The notes: generated from the letters alone by a model not told the origin. 64,000 bases of DNA from Flavobacterium araucananum (GCF_002222055.1 NZ_MUGS01000002.1:62001-126000), one strand, 5' to 3'; shown: positions 8,700-18,103, counted from the first letter of the stretch. Made by a program: numbers and translations.

Positions 8700-9054
8700 T
8701 TTGTAAGAATCGATGTCAGGCTTTGTTTTTATTGTATTAAAAAAATTGGCCAAAAGAAAATTTAGTAGAAAGTAAGGCGAGATTTATTGTTTTAAATTAT
8801 TTTAGTAACGATTTATAAAAGAAAGAAAAAGCTTATAATTAAGAAGAGGAATTCTCGTTATTTTGAGTCTAATTTGGTTGTAAATAAAACTATTTTTAAA
8901 AATTCAGACTAATTTTTAAATTAAAAGCAGGCTGATTTTAGAAAAGTAAGCAGGGGTTTAATGACGTTCTAAAAGGATAATTTTGAGCAATATAAGACGT
9001 ATAAATTGCTTATTTAAGGAGTGTAAAGTTTATTATAGGACCAATAGAATACAT

Positions 9055-9089
9055 AAAAAAAGCCTTTCTGAAAAGTTCAAAAAGGCTTT
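9055..9089 (-). terminator. Terminator of the BI-1 gene
   Basis: Arms AAAGCCTTT / AAAGGCTTT around a short loop with a T-run on the minus strand, 21 bp beyond the stop codon. Confidence 0.85.
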
Positions 9090-9110
9090 GTATTTATATT
9101 TTGGAAATAC

Positions 9111-9884
9111 TTAATTTTTACTTGATAATTTTGATAATAATCTTAAGAATTCAACGTACAACCAAACCAATGTAATCATTAATCCCATTGCTCCGTACCA
9201 TTCCATAAATTTTGGCATTCTTTCCTGAACTCCTTTTTCTATTTGATCAAAATCAAGAAATAAGTTTAAAGCAGCAATAACAATTACAAAAACGCTAATT
9301 CCAATACTCATCATTCCGTTTCCGTAATGAACAGGAGTAAAGTTAAAAACCAACGAAGCTAACCATGAAATGATATAATAAGTAGCAATTGCCAATGTAG
9401 CAGCAATCACAACTGATTTGAATTGCTCTGTAACTTTTACAATTTTGAATTTATATAAACCTAAACAAACTAAAAAAGTTACTAATGTTGCGCTAACAGC
9501 ATTAATTACAATTCCGGGATACATTGCTTCGAAAATAGCCGAAATTCCTCCAATAAATAATCCTTCAAACAAGGCATAACCTGGAGCTAAATAAGGAGAA
9601 AGCTGTGGTTTAAAAGCTGAAATTATAACTAAAACAAGACCTACAATAGCACCGCCAATAGTGGGTAACATTGCGTTCATTCCGTTAAATGCCATCCACC
9701 ACGTTACCATTGCAGATCCGCATAATATTAAAAATAAAATAGCGGTTTTATTAATAGTACCTGACAAAGTCATTTCCTGATTGTAATCAATAATTTGTGC
9801 CTGATGTACTTCTTCTGCTTTTGAAACAGCATTTGATGAAAAACGTTTGTTGCTTAAAAATGGATTTTTAGAATTGAAGCTCAT
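9111..9884 (-). CDS. Bax inhibitor-1/YccA family membrane protein
   Basis: From the ATG at 9884 the product has 257 residues with about seven hydrophobic helices (for example TAILFLILCGSAMVTWWMAF and later segments), and the family's FEGLFIGGISAIFEAMYPG block near the middle. It ends with a charged tail LSKLSSKN. BI-1 homologues are inner-membrane proteins linked to calcium leak or stress tolerance; the bacterial role is not settled. Start choice: a TATATTTG promoter box covers 9909-9916 and would overlap the upstream TTG/ATG starts (9911, 9908), so the ATG at 9884 is preferred. It ends in its own terminator. Confidence 0.87.
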   Translation of the reverse strand: MSFNSKNPFLSNKRFSSNAVSKAEEVHQAQIIDYNQEMTLSGTINKTAILFLILCGSAMVTWWMAFNGMNAMLPTIGGAIVGLVLVIISAFKPQLSPYLAPGYALFEGLFIGGISAIFEAMYPGIVINAVSATLVTFLVCLGLYKFKIVKVTEQFKSVVIAATLAIATYYIISWLASLVFNFTPVHYGNGMMSIGISVFVIVIAALNLFLDFDQIEKGVQERMPKFMEWYGAMGLMITLVWLYVEFLRLLSKLSSKN

Positions 9885-9908
9885 AATATGATTGGTTTTA
9901 AAACTCAT

Positions 9909-9916
9909 CAAATATA
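9909..9916 (-). promoter_or_regulatory. -7 box of the BI-1 gene
   Basis: TATATTTG on the minus strand matches TAnnTTTG. No clean TTG lies 19-22 bp upstream. It decides the start of the downstream gene at 9884. Confidence 0.45.
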
Positions 9917-9974
9917 ATCGATATTTTTTGATGTGCCTGTAATACTATGGAATTTTTAACAATTTGAACCAATA

Positions 9975-10005
9975 AAAAAGCCATCAATAACAATTGACGG
10001 CTTTG
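9975..10005 (-). terminator. Terminator of the nuo operon
   Basis: Arms AAAGCC-TCAA / TTGA-GGCTTT with one mismatched pair and a T-run on the minus strand, about 21 bp after the nuoN stop. It closes the operon. Confidence 0.85.
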
Positions 10006-10025
10006 TATATTGTATGAATTTATTT

Positions 10026-11417
10026 TTAATTTAGAAGATCTAAAACTAAAGATGGAAATAAACCTAAAGCAATGTTTAAGGCGATCGAAATTACAGCAAC
10101 CGCATAAATAAGGAAAGGTTTTCCGGTACGTTCCTGATTAGGTTCTTTAGAATACATAGCTAAAATTAATTTGAAATAATATCCAACACTAATAATTGAG
10201 TTTATAACAGCCACGATTACCAAAGCAATATATCCAGCCTGAATGGTTTGATTAAACAAGAAAAGTTTAGCAAAAAATCCGGAGAAAATAGGTATACCCG
10301 CCATTGATAATAAGGAACCTGTAAGGATTGCAGCCAATAAAGGATTTGTTTTCCCTAAACCATGAAAATTTGTAATGTCTTCGTTGTCTTGGTTTTTGCA
10401 TACATATAAGATAACACTAAAAGCAGCGATTCCGGCTAAAGCATAAGCAGCAGTATAGTATAATAATACACCTGCAGATGTTGCTACGGTTAACAAAGTC
10501 ATTAACATGAAACCGGCATGTGAGATTCCTGAGAATGCCAACATACGTTTTACATTTACTTGTCTTAACGCCATGATATTACCAACGGTCATAGAAGCGA
10601 TTGAAATAATTACTACAATGGTTTCAAAAGTTCCTAAAAGATCCTGATTGTCTAAAGACGGAACCAGGTTTAATGCAGATACCAGTTTGTAAAGTGTTGC
10701 AATAGCTACAACTTTAGCCAAAGTGCTCATTAATGCAGTGGTCAAAGCTGGAGATCCTTCGTATACATCCGGAGCCCAGAAATGAAACGGAACTGCTGCA
10801 ACTTTAAACAACATACCAATGATTACGAGAATCATTCCGATAGGGAACCAAATTGGTAATTCGGCAGACAGAGAGCTTTCGTGAATTTCTGCAACATCAA
10901 AACTTCCCATTGCTCCATAAATCAAACAAATTCCGAATAAAATAATACCGGATGCAAAAGATCCCATCAGGAAATATTTCATACCGGCTTCGTTACTTTT
11001 TAGATTTAATCTTTCGCTTGCGGCTAAAATATAAAGAGCTATAGATAAAATTTCGATTCCTAAGAAAAACATGGCTAAGTTTCCAAAAGAAACCATAGCA
11101 ACTCCTCCAGCCAATAAAAATATTTTTATAGCTACAAAATCTGAAATTTTGGTGGGATGATTTTCGTAAAAATTATGACTTAATGCTACTAAGAAAATAG
11201 TTAGAACTATAAATAATGATGAAAACGCAGTAGAGAATTTACTCACTGTGATCATATTATTATAGTAACTTGCTGTTGATCCAAACTCATAATAGTTAAG
11301 TGCCAAAACCCCCAATAAACCAATAATGGTAATTGGAACAATGGCCTTTCTTAAATTAAGAATTTCAAACAATAGGCAGAAAATACCCAATCCTGTTATA
11401 GCTATTAATGTATTCAT
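10026..11417 (-). CDS. nuoN: NADH-quinone oxidoreductase subunit N
   Basis: The 463-residue antiporter-like subunit of complex I has about 14 hydrophobic helices. It carries the proton-path residues of the family: a Glu in FLGIEILSIALYILAA, a Lys in FKVAAVPFHFWAPDVYEGSP, and a Lys in VNVKRMLAFSGISHAGFML. It sits in the inner membrane arm and takes part in proton pumping. It is the last gene of the operon, 154 bp after nuoM, with a terminator after it. Confidence 0.96.
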   Translation of the reverse strand: MNTLIAITGLGIFCLLFEILNLRKAIVPITIIGLLGVLALNYYEFGSTASYYNNMITVSKFSTAFSSLFIVLTIFLVALSHNFYENHPTKISDFVAIKIFLLAGGVAMVSFGNLAMFFLGIEILSIALYILAASERLNLKSNEAGMKYFLMGSFASGIILFGICLIYGAMGSFDVAEIHESSLSAELPIWFPIGMILVIIGMLFKVAAVPFHFWAPDVYEGSPALTTALMSTLAKVVAIATLYKLVSALNLVPSLDNQDLLGTFETIVVIISIASMTVGNIMALRQVNVKRMLAFSGISHAGFMLMTLLTVATSAGVLLYYTAAYALAGIAAFSVILYVCKNQDNEDITNFHGLGKTNPLLAAILTGSLLSMAGIPIFSGFFAKLFLFNQTIQAGYIALVIVAVINSIISVGYYFKLILAMYSKEPNQERTGKPFLIYAVAVISIALNIALGLFPSLVLDLLN

Positions 11418-11571
11418 TTTTGCTTTTTTGATTTAGGAAATCTAAAACTAATGACGCCCTAATTTATTTTTATTTAAAATATATTTTTATTCTTTTTTAA
11501 AATACAAACCTAACTTTTAATGTCTCAAATAAAATCTGAATTCAAAAATCGTTAATCTCCATTCTAAAATC

Positions 11572-13011
11572 TTAATTCTTATTGATAACGTTTAGAATTG
11601 TTTCTAAACTTGGTGTAATCAAATCTGTAATTGGTTTTGGATAAAATCCGAAGAATATTAAAACCGCAATAATTACGATAAATGAAATTCCTTCATTTAT
11701 AGAAACATCTGCAAAAGTTTTAGAATTTGTTTCTCCTAACATTACATTTTGAAACATTTTAAGCATATAATAAGCTCCCAAAATAATAGTTGTTCCGCCT
11801 AATACAGCAAACCAAATATTTATTTGAGACAAACTATATAAAACAGTAAACTCTCCAACGAAATTAAAAGTACTTGGTAAAGCTACAGAAGCCAATACCA
11901 AAATTAAAAACATAGAAGTAAATTTAGGCGATTGTGTACGAATACCCCCCATTTCGCTAATTTCTCTGGTTTCGTATCTTCTAAAAATAACTTCGGCAGC
12001 AAAAAATAATCCTACTACAACAAAACCGTGAGCAATCATTTGCAAAACAGCTCCGCGTAAACCATCAAGAGTCAAAGTATAAGTTCCTGCAGCGATTAAC
12101 CCAACGTGAGCTAAGGAAGAATATGCCAATAATTTCTTTAAATCTTTTTGTCTCAATGCTACGATTGATCCGTAGATTACACCGGCAATTCCTAAAGCAA
12201 TAAAAATATTCATGTACTCTTTTGCAGCCAATGGTGCAATTGGCAATTGCCAACGAATCACACTATACAATCCCATTTTTAGCATGATACCGGACAAAAG
12301 CATTGTTCCAACAGTTGGTGCTTTTTGGTATACATTTGCTTGCCAGGTATGGAAAGGGATAATTGGAATCTTGATTGCATAAGCAAAGAAAAAAGCTAAA
12401 AATATCCAAAGTTGCTCCGTAGCAGATAAGTTTAATTTGTACAAATCTTCGATCAGGAAACTACCTGCTTTTGTATACAGGTAAATAAAAGCAACTAACA
12501 TAAACAACGAACCGGCAAGTGTATAAATAAAGAATTTAACCACTGCTTTTCTGCGTTCTTCTGCATCACCATTACCCCAAATAAGGGCAATGAAATATAT
12601 AGGAATAAGAGCCAGTTCCCAAAAGATATAATATAACAGACCATCTGCTGCAAGGAAAGTTCCTGTCATAGCAAAAGCCATAAATAAAATTAAAGCATAA
12701 AAACCTTTAGCATTTTTGTACTCATTGCCAAAAGAAGAGAATATGATAATTGGAGTTAAAGCTGCGGTTAACAAAACCATTGCAATTCCTAATCCATCAG
12801 CATTTAGAGCAAATGAAATTTTAGGCTGCGTAATCCAGGCATTTATTAAACTGATGTTTTCGCCTGCACAAAAATGATTTAGTAATACAATTGAACAACC
12901 TAAAGCCGCCAAACTAAAGAACAAAGCTACTTTTGATGCTAGCTTGTCACCAACAAAATAAGTGGCAAATGCACCAATTAAAAGAATAATTAATATAAGA
13001 GAAACGTTCAT
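11572..13011 (-). CDS. nuoM: NADH-quinone oxidoreductase subunit M
   Basis: The 479-residue subunit shows the antiporter-like core: FWELALIPIYFIALIWG (key Glu), KFFIYTLAGSLFMLVAFIYLY, AIKIPIIPFHTWQANVYQKAPTVGT written across residues near 215-240 with the key Lys, and LKKLLAYSSLAHVGLI. It is one of the three proton-pumping modules of complex I. It follows nuoL by 10 bp. The 154 bp between it and nuoN hold no gene, only AT-rich sequence. Confidence 0.96.
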   Translation of the reverse strand: MNVSLILIILLIGAFATYFVGDKLASKVALFFSLAALGCSIVLLNHFCAGENISLINAWITQPKISFALNADGLGIAMVLLTAALTPIIIFSSFGNEYKNAKGFYALILFMAFAMTGTFLAADGLLYYIFWELALIPIYFIALIWGNGDAEERRKAVVKFFIYTLAGSLFMLVAFIYLYTKAGSFLIEDLYKLNLSATEQLWIFLAFFFAYAIKIPIIPFHTWQANVYQKAPTVGTMLLSGIMLKMGLYSVIRWQLPIAPLAAKEYMNIFIALGIAGVIYGSIVALRQKDLKKLLAYSSLAHVGLIAAGTYTLTLDGLRGAVLQMIAHGFVVVGLFFAAEVIFRRYETREISEMGGIRTQSPKFTSMFLILVLASVALPSTFNFVGEFTVLYSLSQINIWFAVLGGTTIILGAYYMLKMFQNVMLGETNSKTFADVSINEGISFIVIIAVLIFFGFYPKPITDLITPSLETILNVINKN

Positions 13012-13021
13012 AGTTGTAAAA

Positions 13022-14905
13022 TTATTTAGCTAAAAATATATAGGAAACAATGGCACAAAGCCCCAAAACAAATGCAAAAAGATATAATCCGATACTTCCG
13101 TTTTGTAATTTTTTACCCTGAAAAGCGAGTTCATTCGTTACTTTTCCTAATCCAAAAACAAGAGCAGACAGAGCTGTTTCAACAGTATCTCTAAAAAATC
13201 TTGATAATCCGTTTATAGAGCGTACAAATATCGCATCGTAAATTTCGTCTACATAATATTTGTTGTATAAAACTTTTGTCAAACCTGTAATATTTTCGTC
13301 TGTTTCCGGAACATTATCCTGTTTAAAGTATTTGATGTAAGCAATAAAAATACCTACTAATCCACCTACAACAGCAATTGCCATTAATGTATATTCTGTT
13401 GTGCCTAAATGATGCTCTTCGCCCGCTACTTTTGAAAAAAGTGGTGCCAAATAACCATTTAACCAACTGTTTCCAGGTAAACTAATTAGTCCGCCAAATG
13501 TAGCCAGAACGGCTAAAATCATTAGAGGGAACGTAATCAGTCCGTCACTTTCATGCAAGTGATGTTTTTGCTCCTCTGTTCCTCTAAAATCTTTAAAGAA
13601 AGTTAAGAACATTAATCTGAACATATAAAAGGCAGTCATGATCGAAGCAATAGATCCAACAACATATAAAGGAATACTGTGGTGGAAAGCAGTCATTAAG
13701 ATTTCGTCTTTAGAGAAGAAACCAGAGAAAAACGGAACTCCTGAAATGGCTAATGATGAAATTAACATGGTCCAGAAAGTGATAGGCATTGCTTTACGCA
13801 AACCACCCATTTTACGCATATCTTGTTCTCCGTGCAAACCGTGAATTACAGAACCTGAACCTAAGAACAAACAAGCTTTGAAGAAAGCATGTGTTATTAC
13901 GTGAAAAACGGCTACTTCGTAAGCACCAAATCCTAAGGCTAAAAACATTAATCCTAATTGAGAAACGGTAGAGTAGGCCAATACTTTTTTAATATCAGTC
14001 TGAACCAGGCCAATTGTTGCTGCTACTAATGAAGTAATCGCTCCAATAACCGCAATAACAGTTTGAACATCTGGTGCTAAATCAAAAACAAAGTTTAATC
14101 TTGTTACCATAAAGATACCTGCTGTAACCATTGTTGCAGCGTGAATCAATGCAGAAACCGGAGTTGGTCCAGCCATCGCATCAGGTAACCAGGTATATAA
14201 TGGGATTTGAGCAGATTTACCACAAGCTCCAATGAATAAACATATAGCAGCTAATGAAAGCAATGGTATATTTAAGTTTGTTGCGCCTGCAATTGCAGTT
14301 TTTAAAGTTGCATAATCTAATGTCGAGAACATTGAACCAAGAATGAACATTCCGATTAGAAGACCTAAATCTCCAATTCTGTTCATGATAAAAGCTTTTT
14401 TCGCAGCATCATTGTAATCCTGGTTTTTATGCCAGAATCCAATTAGCAAGTACGAACAAAGTCCAACACCTTCCCAACCAATAAATAAAACTAATAAGTT
14501 ACTTCCAATTACAAGCGTAATCATGAAAAATACAAACAGATTCAAATAGACAAAAAACTTGTGCATATTTTCATCATCGTGCATGTAACTAATAGAGTAT
14601 AAGTGTATCAATGATCCAATACCCGTTACAAAAAGCAACCAAAGTAATGATAATTGATCTAATAAAAATCCAAGATTAATGTGTAGGTTACTAATTTGAA
14701 TCCAATCAAATAAAGTAACCTGAAGGGCTTGTTTTGTTTGGCTAATCTGGTTGAAAAAGAAAAGCGTAACAGCAAAAGAAACTACTACAGCAGCAGTCCC
14801 AATGATTCCTGAAACTGTTTTCCCTAAGCTCTTGCCAAAGAAAACATTGATTAAAAATCCTAAAAAAGGAGATAAAACTAAAAGTAAAGCTAAATTGGTA
14901 TCCAT
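13022..14905 (-). CDS. nuoL: NADH-quinone oxidoreductase subunit L
   Basis: The 627-residue distal pump module of complex I has about 16 membrane helices. Diagnostic blocks are FIGWEGVGLCSYLLIGFW (Glu), KAFIMNRIGDLGLL, AQIPLYTWLPDAMAGPTPVSALIHAATMVTAG (residues about 225-258), and the C-terminal half with the lateral helix region ending in FVLGLCAIVSYIFL. The length is normal. It starts 6 bp after nuoK's stop. Confidence 0.97.
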   Translation of the reverse strand: MDTNLALLLVLSPFLGFLINVFFGKSLGKTVSGIIGTAAVVVSFAVTLFFFNQISQTKQALQVTLFDWIQISNLHINLGFLLDQLSLLWLLFVTGIGSLIHLYSISYMHDDENMHKFFVYLNLFVFFMITLVIGSNLLVLFIGWEGVGLCSYLLIGFWHKNQDYNDAAKKAFIMNRIGDLGLLIGMFILGSMFSTLDYATLKTAIAGATNLNIPLLSLAAICLFIGACGKSAQIPLYTWLPDAMAGPTPVSALIHAATMVTAGIFMVTRLNFVFDLAPDVQTVIAVIGAITSLVAATIGLVQTDIKKVLAYSTVSQLGLMFLALGFGAYEVAVFHVITHAFFKACLFLGSGSVIHGLHGEQDMRKMGGLRKAMPITFWTMLISSLAISGVPFFSGFFSKDEILMTAFHHSIPLYVVGSIASIMTAFYMFRLMFLTFFKDFRGTEEQKHHLHESDGLITFPLMILAVLATFGGLISLPGNSWLNGYLAPLFSKVAGEEHHLGTTEYTLMAIAVVGGLVGIFIAYIKYFKQDNVPETDENITGLTKVLYNKYYVDEIYDAIFVRSINGLSRFFRDTVETALSALVFGLGKVTNELAFQGKKLQNGSIGLYLFAFVLGLCAIVSYIFLAK

Positions 14906-14911
14906 TTTTAT

Positions 14912-15232
14912 TTATCCTTTTAAATTTTTTAAATTATCGATACTAATCGAACCTAAATTTCTAAAGATCGAAACTAAAATAGCCAATCCAACTGCAACTT
15001 CTGCTGCAGCAACTGCCATCGAAAAGAATACAAAGACTTGTCCTTGTGCATCTTGATGATAAGTTGAAAAAGCAACAAATAAAAGGTTAACAGCATTCAA
15101 CATGATTTCGATAGACATAAAAACGATAATAGCATTTCGTCTGTACAATACACCAAAAATACCAATACAGAAAAGTACAACACTTAAAAAGATGTAGTTT
15201 TCAATACCTATTTGATTTAATATATTACCCAT
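14912..15232 (-). CDS. nuoK: NADH-quinone oxidoreductase subunit K
   Basis: The 106-residue protein has three membrane helices. The conserved Glu sits in [18 protein letters not shown] and the second in [15 protein letters not shown], both part of the proton-transfer chain of the complex I membrane arm. Its start codon shares one base with the nuoJ stop, indicating translational coupling. Confidence 0.96.
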   Translation of the reverse strand: MGNILNQIGIENYIFLSVVLFCIGIFGVLYRRNAIIVFMSIEIMLNAVNLLFVAFSTYHQDAQGQVFVFFSMAVAAAEVAVGLAILVSIFRNLGSISIDNLKNLKG

Positions 15233-15771
15233 TATTTATTTAATTTTTCTTTTTTAGACAATAATACAGTTCCAATCATAGCTACTAAAAGTAAGATCGA
15301 AGCAAATTCAAACGGAACCATATATTCGTTCAATAATATTTTACCAAGTACTTTGATCGACTGGAAATCTTCGCCTGTCGAATCATATTCGCCAACAATT
15401 GGTTTAGAGTTGATAAAAATTGCAATTAATACAATACAAATCAGGCAAAAAGAAACAATTGCCCCTAAACGTGTAATTCTAGGTCTGTGTACTTCTCGTT
15501 GTTCGTTCAAATTCATCAACATGATCGTAAACAGGAACAAAATCATAATTGCTCCGGAGTAGACTATAATGTGTACAATAGCCAAAAACTGAGCATTTAG
15601 TAATAAATAGTGACCAGCAATCGAGAAAAAACATATTACTAAATAAATAGCACTATGAATTGGGTTTCTGCTAAAAATGGTCAAAAAAGCGGTAATTACC
15701 GTGATAAACGCTAAGAAACAAAATATAATTTGTACAGTTGTTGCGTGTGCAAAATCAGGAATATGTATCAT
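15232..15771 (-). CDS. nuoJ: NADH-quinone oxidoreductase subunit J
   Basis: The 179-residue membrane subunit has five helices. The block [46 protein letters not shown] (residues about 35-80) holds the conserved VYSGAI motif of the pi-bulge helix near the quinone site. It abuts nuoI directly and overlaps nuoK by one base. Confidence 0.96.
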   Translation of the reverse strand: MIHIPDFAHATTVQIIFCFLAFITVITAFLTIFSRNPIHSAIYLVICFFSIAGHYLLLNAQFLAIVHIIVYSGAIMILFLFTIMLMNLNEQREVHRPRITRLGAIVSFCLICIVLIAIFINSKPIVGEYDSTGEDFQSIKVLGKILLNEYMVPFEFASILLLVAMIGTVLLSKKEKLNK

Positions 15772-16317
15772 TTAATTAGCATTATTAAGTTGAGCATTTT
15801 TGATCGCCACGTCAAGAGGCATCACTAATCTGTCTTTTCCAAAAATAAAATCTTCTCTTTCATAGCTGGAAGGAACCAATACTTTTGAAGTCGTCAAATA
15901 GATGGCATCTTTTGGGCAGGCTTCTTCGCATAGACCACAAAAAATACAACGTAACATATTGATTTCGTATATCGAAGCATATTTTTCTTCTCTGTACAAA
16001 TGTTTTTCATCAGCTGTACGTTCAGCAGCTTTCATTGTGATGGCTTCAGCAGGACATGATAAAGCACATAATCCGCAAGCAGTACAGTTCTCACGACCTT
16101 GCTCATCACGTTTTAACTGATGTTGACCACGATAAACCGGACTCATTTCACGCACTTGTTCCGGATAGTGAATCGTCACTTTTTTTCTAAATAAGTGTTT
16201 AAGTGTGATAAACAATCCTTTTACAATCGCCACAAGATACAATCGTTCCCAAAAAGTCATCTCTTTGTTCGAGACCATCTTTTTTCTACCCGATAATGAT
16301 ATAGTTTCTATTGACAT
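15772..16317 (-). CDS. nuoI: NADH-quinone oxidoreductase subunit I
   Basis: The 181-residue subunit binds two [4Fe-4S] clusters (N6a and N6b) through CTACGLCALSCP and CIFCGLCEEACP and passes electrons toward NuoB. The N-terminal helix (ERLYLVAIVKGLFITLKHLF) docks on the membrane arm. Alternative in-frame ATGs exist at residues 14 and 20; the first is used. Unlike the other junctions, 117 bp with a REP-like repeat and then an ORF6N gene separate it from nuoH. Confidence 0.96.
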   Translation of the reverse strand: MSIETISLSGRKKMVSNKEMTFWERLYLVAIVKGLFITLKHLFRKKVTIHYPEQVREMSPVYRGQHQLKRDEQGRENCTACGLCALSCPAEAITMKAAERTADEKHLYREEKYASIYEINMLRCIFCGLCEEACPKDAIYLTTSKVLVPSSYEREDFIFGKDRLVMPLDVAIKNAQLNNAN

Positions 16318-16344
16318 TTTTTTAATTTTTATTGTGAAGCTTAA

Positions 16345-16417
16345 TCCTGCTATCCGCTATATCTTTTGTCCGCCGCGGCGGAATAAAAGGATATCGCTTC
16401 TATCAGGGCTAGGGCAT
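16345..16417 (+). repeat. REP-like interspersed repeat, copy 2
   Basis: It matches 2338-2416 in the same orientation, with a 14-bp perfect GC palindrome (TCCGCCGCGGCGGA, 16369-16382) flanked by ATCTTTTGT and AAAAGGAT. It lies inside the nuo operon between nuoI and the ORF6N gene, so it is probably transcribed. Confidence 0.75.
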
Positions 16418-16434
16418 TTTGGTATTAATGAAAT

Positions 16435-16959
16435 TTATTTTTTATAACCAATTTTAGTTCTTTCAATTTTATTTTCTTGCTTGTCCATCAACTCATCAAG
16501 ATAAGTAAAGACTAGTTCGATGTTTTTATTCTGATTTGATAATTTTGCTTTTATCTCTTCAATTTCCAATTTCATATTCAATGTTTCTGAGATCTCCTGA
16601 CGAATTTTTGTAAAAACACGAATAATTTGAATATTTACTTTAATTGCTGTTGCACTATTCAAAACACTTGATAACATTGCAACTCCTTGTTCCGTAAATA
16701 CCATCGGATTATACTTTGAATGCGCACCTTGTTTTAAGGTGCCAAATAGGCTCCTTAGAATTTCATTTTCAATTTCAGTCAATTCAAACATAAAATCTTC
16801 AGGAAATCGCTCTATATTTCTACGAACCTGTCTTTTCAGTTGTTTAGTTTCTACTCCGTAAAGTATTGCTAATTCTGAATCAAGCATTACTTTCTGTCCT
16901 CTAATAAGCAATATTTTGCTCATTATGAATTCCTCTGTAATCATTAATCCTTCACTCAT
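16435..16959 (-). CDS. ORF6N-domain DNA-binding protein
   Basis: The 174-residue product carries an ORF6N domain over residues about 14-105: LIRGQKVMLDSELAILYGVE, KQLKRQVRRNIERFPEDFMF, and the hallmark NPMVFTEQGVAMLSSVL. A helical, coiled-coil-like tail (about 110-174) follows. ORF6N/KilA-N proteins are common in phages and in accessory parts of Bacteroidota genomes; their role is mostly unknown, with DNA binding or antirepression proposed. It lies on the same strand inside the nuo operon between nuoI and nuoH, where no complex I gene belongs, so it looks like an insertion that kept the operon readable. Confidence 0.88.
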   Translation of the reverse strand: MSEGLMITEEFIMSKILLIRGQKVMLDSELAILYGVETKQLKRQVRRNIERFPEDFMFELTEIENEILRSLFGTLKQGAHSKYNPMVFTEQGVAMLSSVLNSATAIKVNIQIIRVFTKIRQEISETLNMKLEIEEIKAKLSNQNKNIELVFTYLDELMDKQENKIERTKIGYKK

Positions 16960-16977
16960 TTATTATTCATTTCAGAC

Positions 16978-17045
16978 GTGGTTACAAATTGGAGTTACCT
17001 TTTTTAATTCTAAGGTGCCAATTTGGCTCCTCAAGATTCAAAATC
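16978..17045 (-). pseudogene. Possible remnant of a second ORF6N-type gene
   Basis: Just after the nuoH stop the minus strand reads LRSQIGTLELKKVTPICNHV then a stop. The start of this resembles LRSLFGTL of the intact ORF6N protein; the DNA at 17011-17034 matches 16735-16758 at 20 of 24 bases. It may be the scar of an older or duplicated copy. The same bases form a GCCAA-TTGGC palindrome, so a regulatory site is an alternative. Confidence 0.35.
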
Positions 17046-18101
17046 TTAAAATCCTAAAGCTGCTGCGATATCGTGTCTTAATATAACAACACCCGTAATC
17101 ATAATATTAACAATCGAAAGCGGAATCAAAATTCTCCAGCCTAAGTGCATTAATTGATCGTATCTAAATCTTGGAATCGTCCAACGTACCCACATATAGA
17201 AAAATATGAAGAAACATATTTTTGCAAACAATACTGCAATTCCTATTACATTACCAATATTTACACCTACATGTTCTACCATCCATTGCATTCCCGGATA
17301 GTTATATCCACCAAAAAATAGCACAGAAATAATTGTTGCAGAAGTAAACATACTTGCGTACTCGGCAAATAAATAGAAGCCCATTTTCATGGAGGAATAC
17401 TCTGTATGATACCCTCCAATTAATTCACTCTCACACTCTGCTAAATCAAATGGTGTTCTGTTTGTTTCTGCAAATGAACAAATCAAGAAAATTAAAAACG
17501 ACAAAGGCTGATAGAAAACATTCCAGTTCATACCTTGTTGTTGTAATGAAATTTCTTTTAAACTCATTGTTCCGGTCATCATCAATAAAGCAATCATTGA
17601 CAATCCCATGGCAACTTCATAAGAAACCATTTGCGAAGCTGCACGAACAGCTCCCATCAATGAGAATTTATTGTTAGAAGCCCATCCACCAATCATAATA
17701 CCGTAAACTCCAACTGAAAGAACTCCAAAAATATATAATAAAGCAATATTTATATCAGTTGCCTGAAGGATAACATCTCGTCCAAACACATGAAGTCTGT
17801 CTCCCCAAGGGATTACAGCACTTGTCATTAAGGCTGTACTCATGGCAATTGCCGGACCTACAACGAATAAAAATTTGTTTGGTGTATTTGGAAAAAATTC
17901 TTCTTTCGAGAATAATTTCATACCATCAGCAAGAGGTTGTAATAACCCTCCCCATCCGGCACGGTTTGGTCCTACACGATCCTGAAGAAAAGCCGCAACT
18001 TTACGTTCAGCCCAAGTAGAATACATTGCCATAATCATTGTCACGGCAAAAACCACAACAATTACAACACTTTTTTCTATAATAAACGCACCATCTACCA
18101 T
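17046..18101 (-). CDS. nuoH: NADH-quinone oxidoreductase subunit H
   Basis: The 351-residue membrane subunit forms part of the quinone chamber. Typical blocks are WAERKVAAFLQDRVGPNRAG, GLLQPLADGMKLFSKEEF, GGWASNNKFSLMGAVRAASQMVSYE, ETNRTPFDLAECESELIGGYHTEYS (residues about 215-240, acidic loop) and MWVRWTIPRFRYDQLMHLGW. It starts 2 bp after nuoG. Downstream it is followed not by nuoI but by an ORF6N remnant and gene. Confidence 0.97.
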   Translation of the reverse strand: MVDGAFIIEKSVVIVVVFAVTMIMAMYSTWAERKVAAFLQDRVGPNRAGWGGLLQPLADGMKLFSKEEFFPNTPNKFLFVVGPAIAMSTALMTSAVIPWGDRLHVFGRDVILQATDINIALLYIFGVLSVGVYGIMIGGWASNNKFSLMGAVRAASQMVSYEVAMGLSMIALLMMTGTMSLKEISLQQQGMNWNVFYQPLSFLIFLICSFAETNRTPFDLAECESELIGGYHTEYSSMKMGFYLFAEYASMFTSATIISVLFFGGYNYPGMQWMVEHVGVNIGNVIGIAVLFAKICFFIFFYMWVRWTIPRFRYDQLMHLGWRILIPLSIVNIMITGVVILRHDIAAALGF

Positions 18102-18103
18102 CG

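Larger units (their letters stand above)
8499..9054. other. Long AT-rich intergenic region upstream of pectate lyase
   Basis: No gene was found in about 555 bp. Apart from the two palindromes listed separately the DNA is a very AT-rich plain sequence with runs of A and T. It must contain the pectate lyase promoter, but no clean TTG-N20-TAnnTTTG match was seen on the minus strand. Confidence 0.5.
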
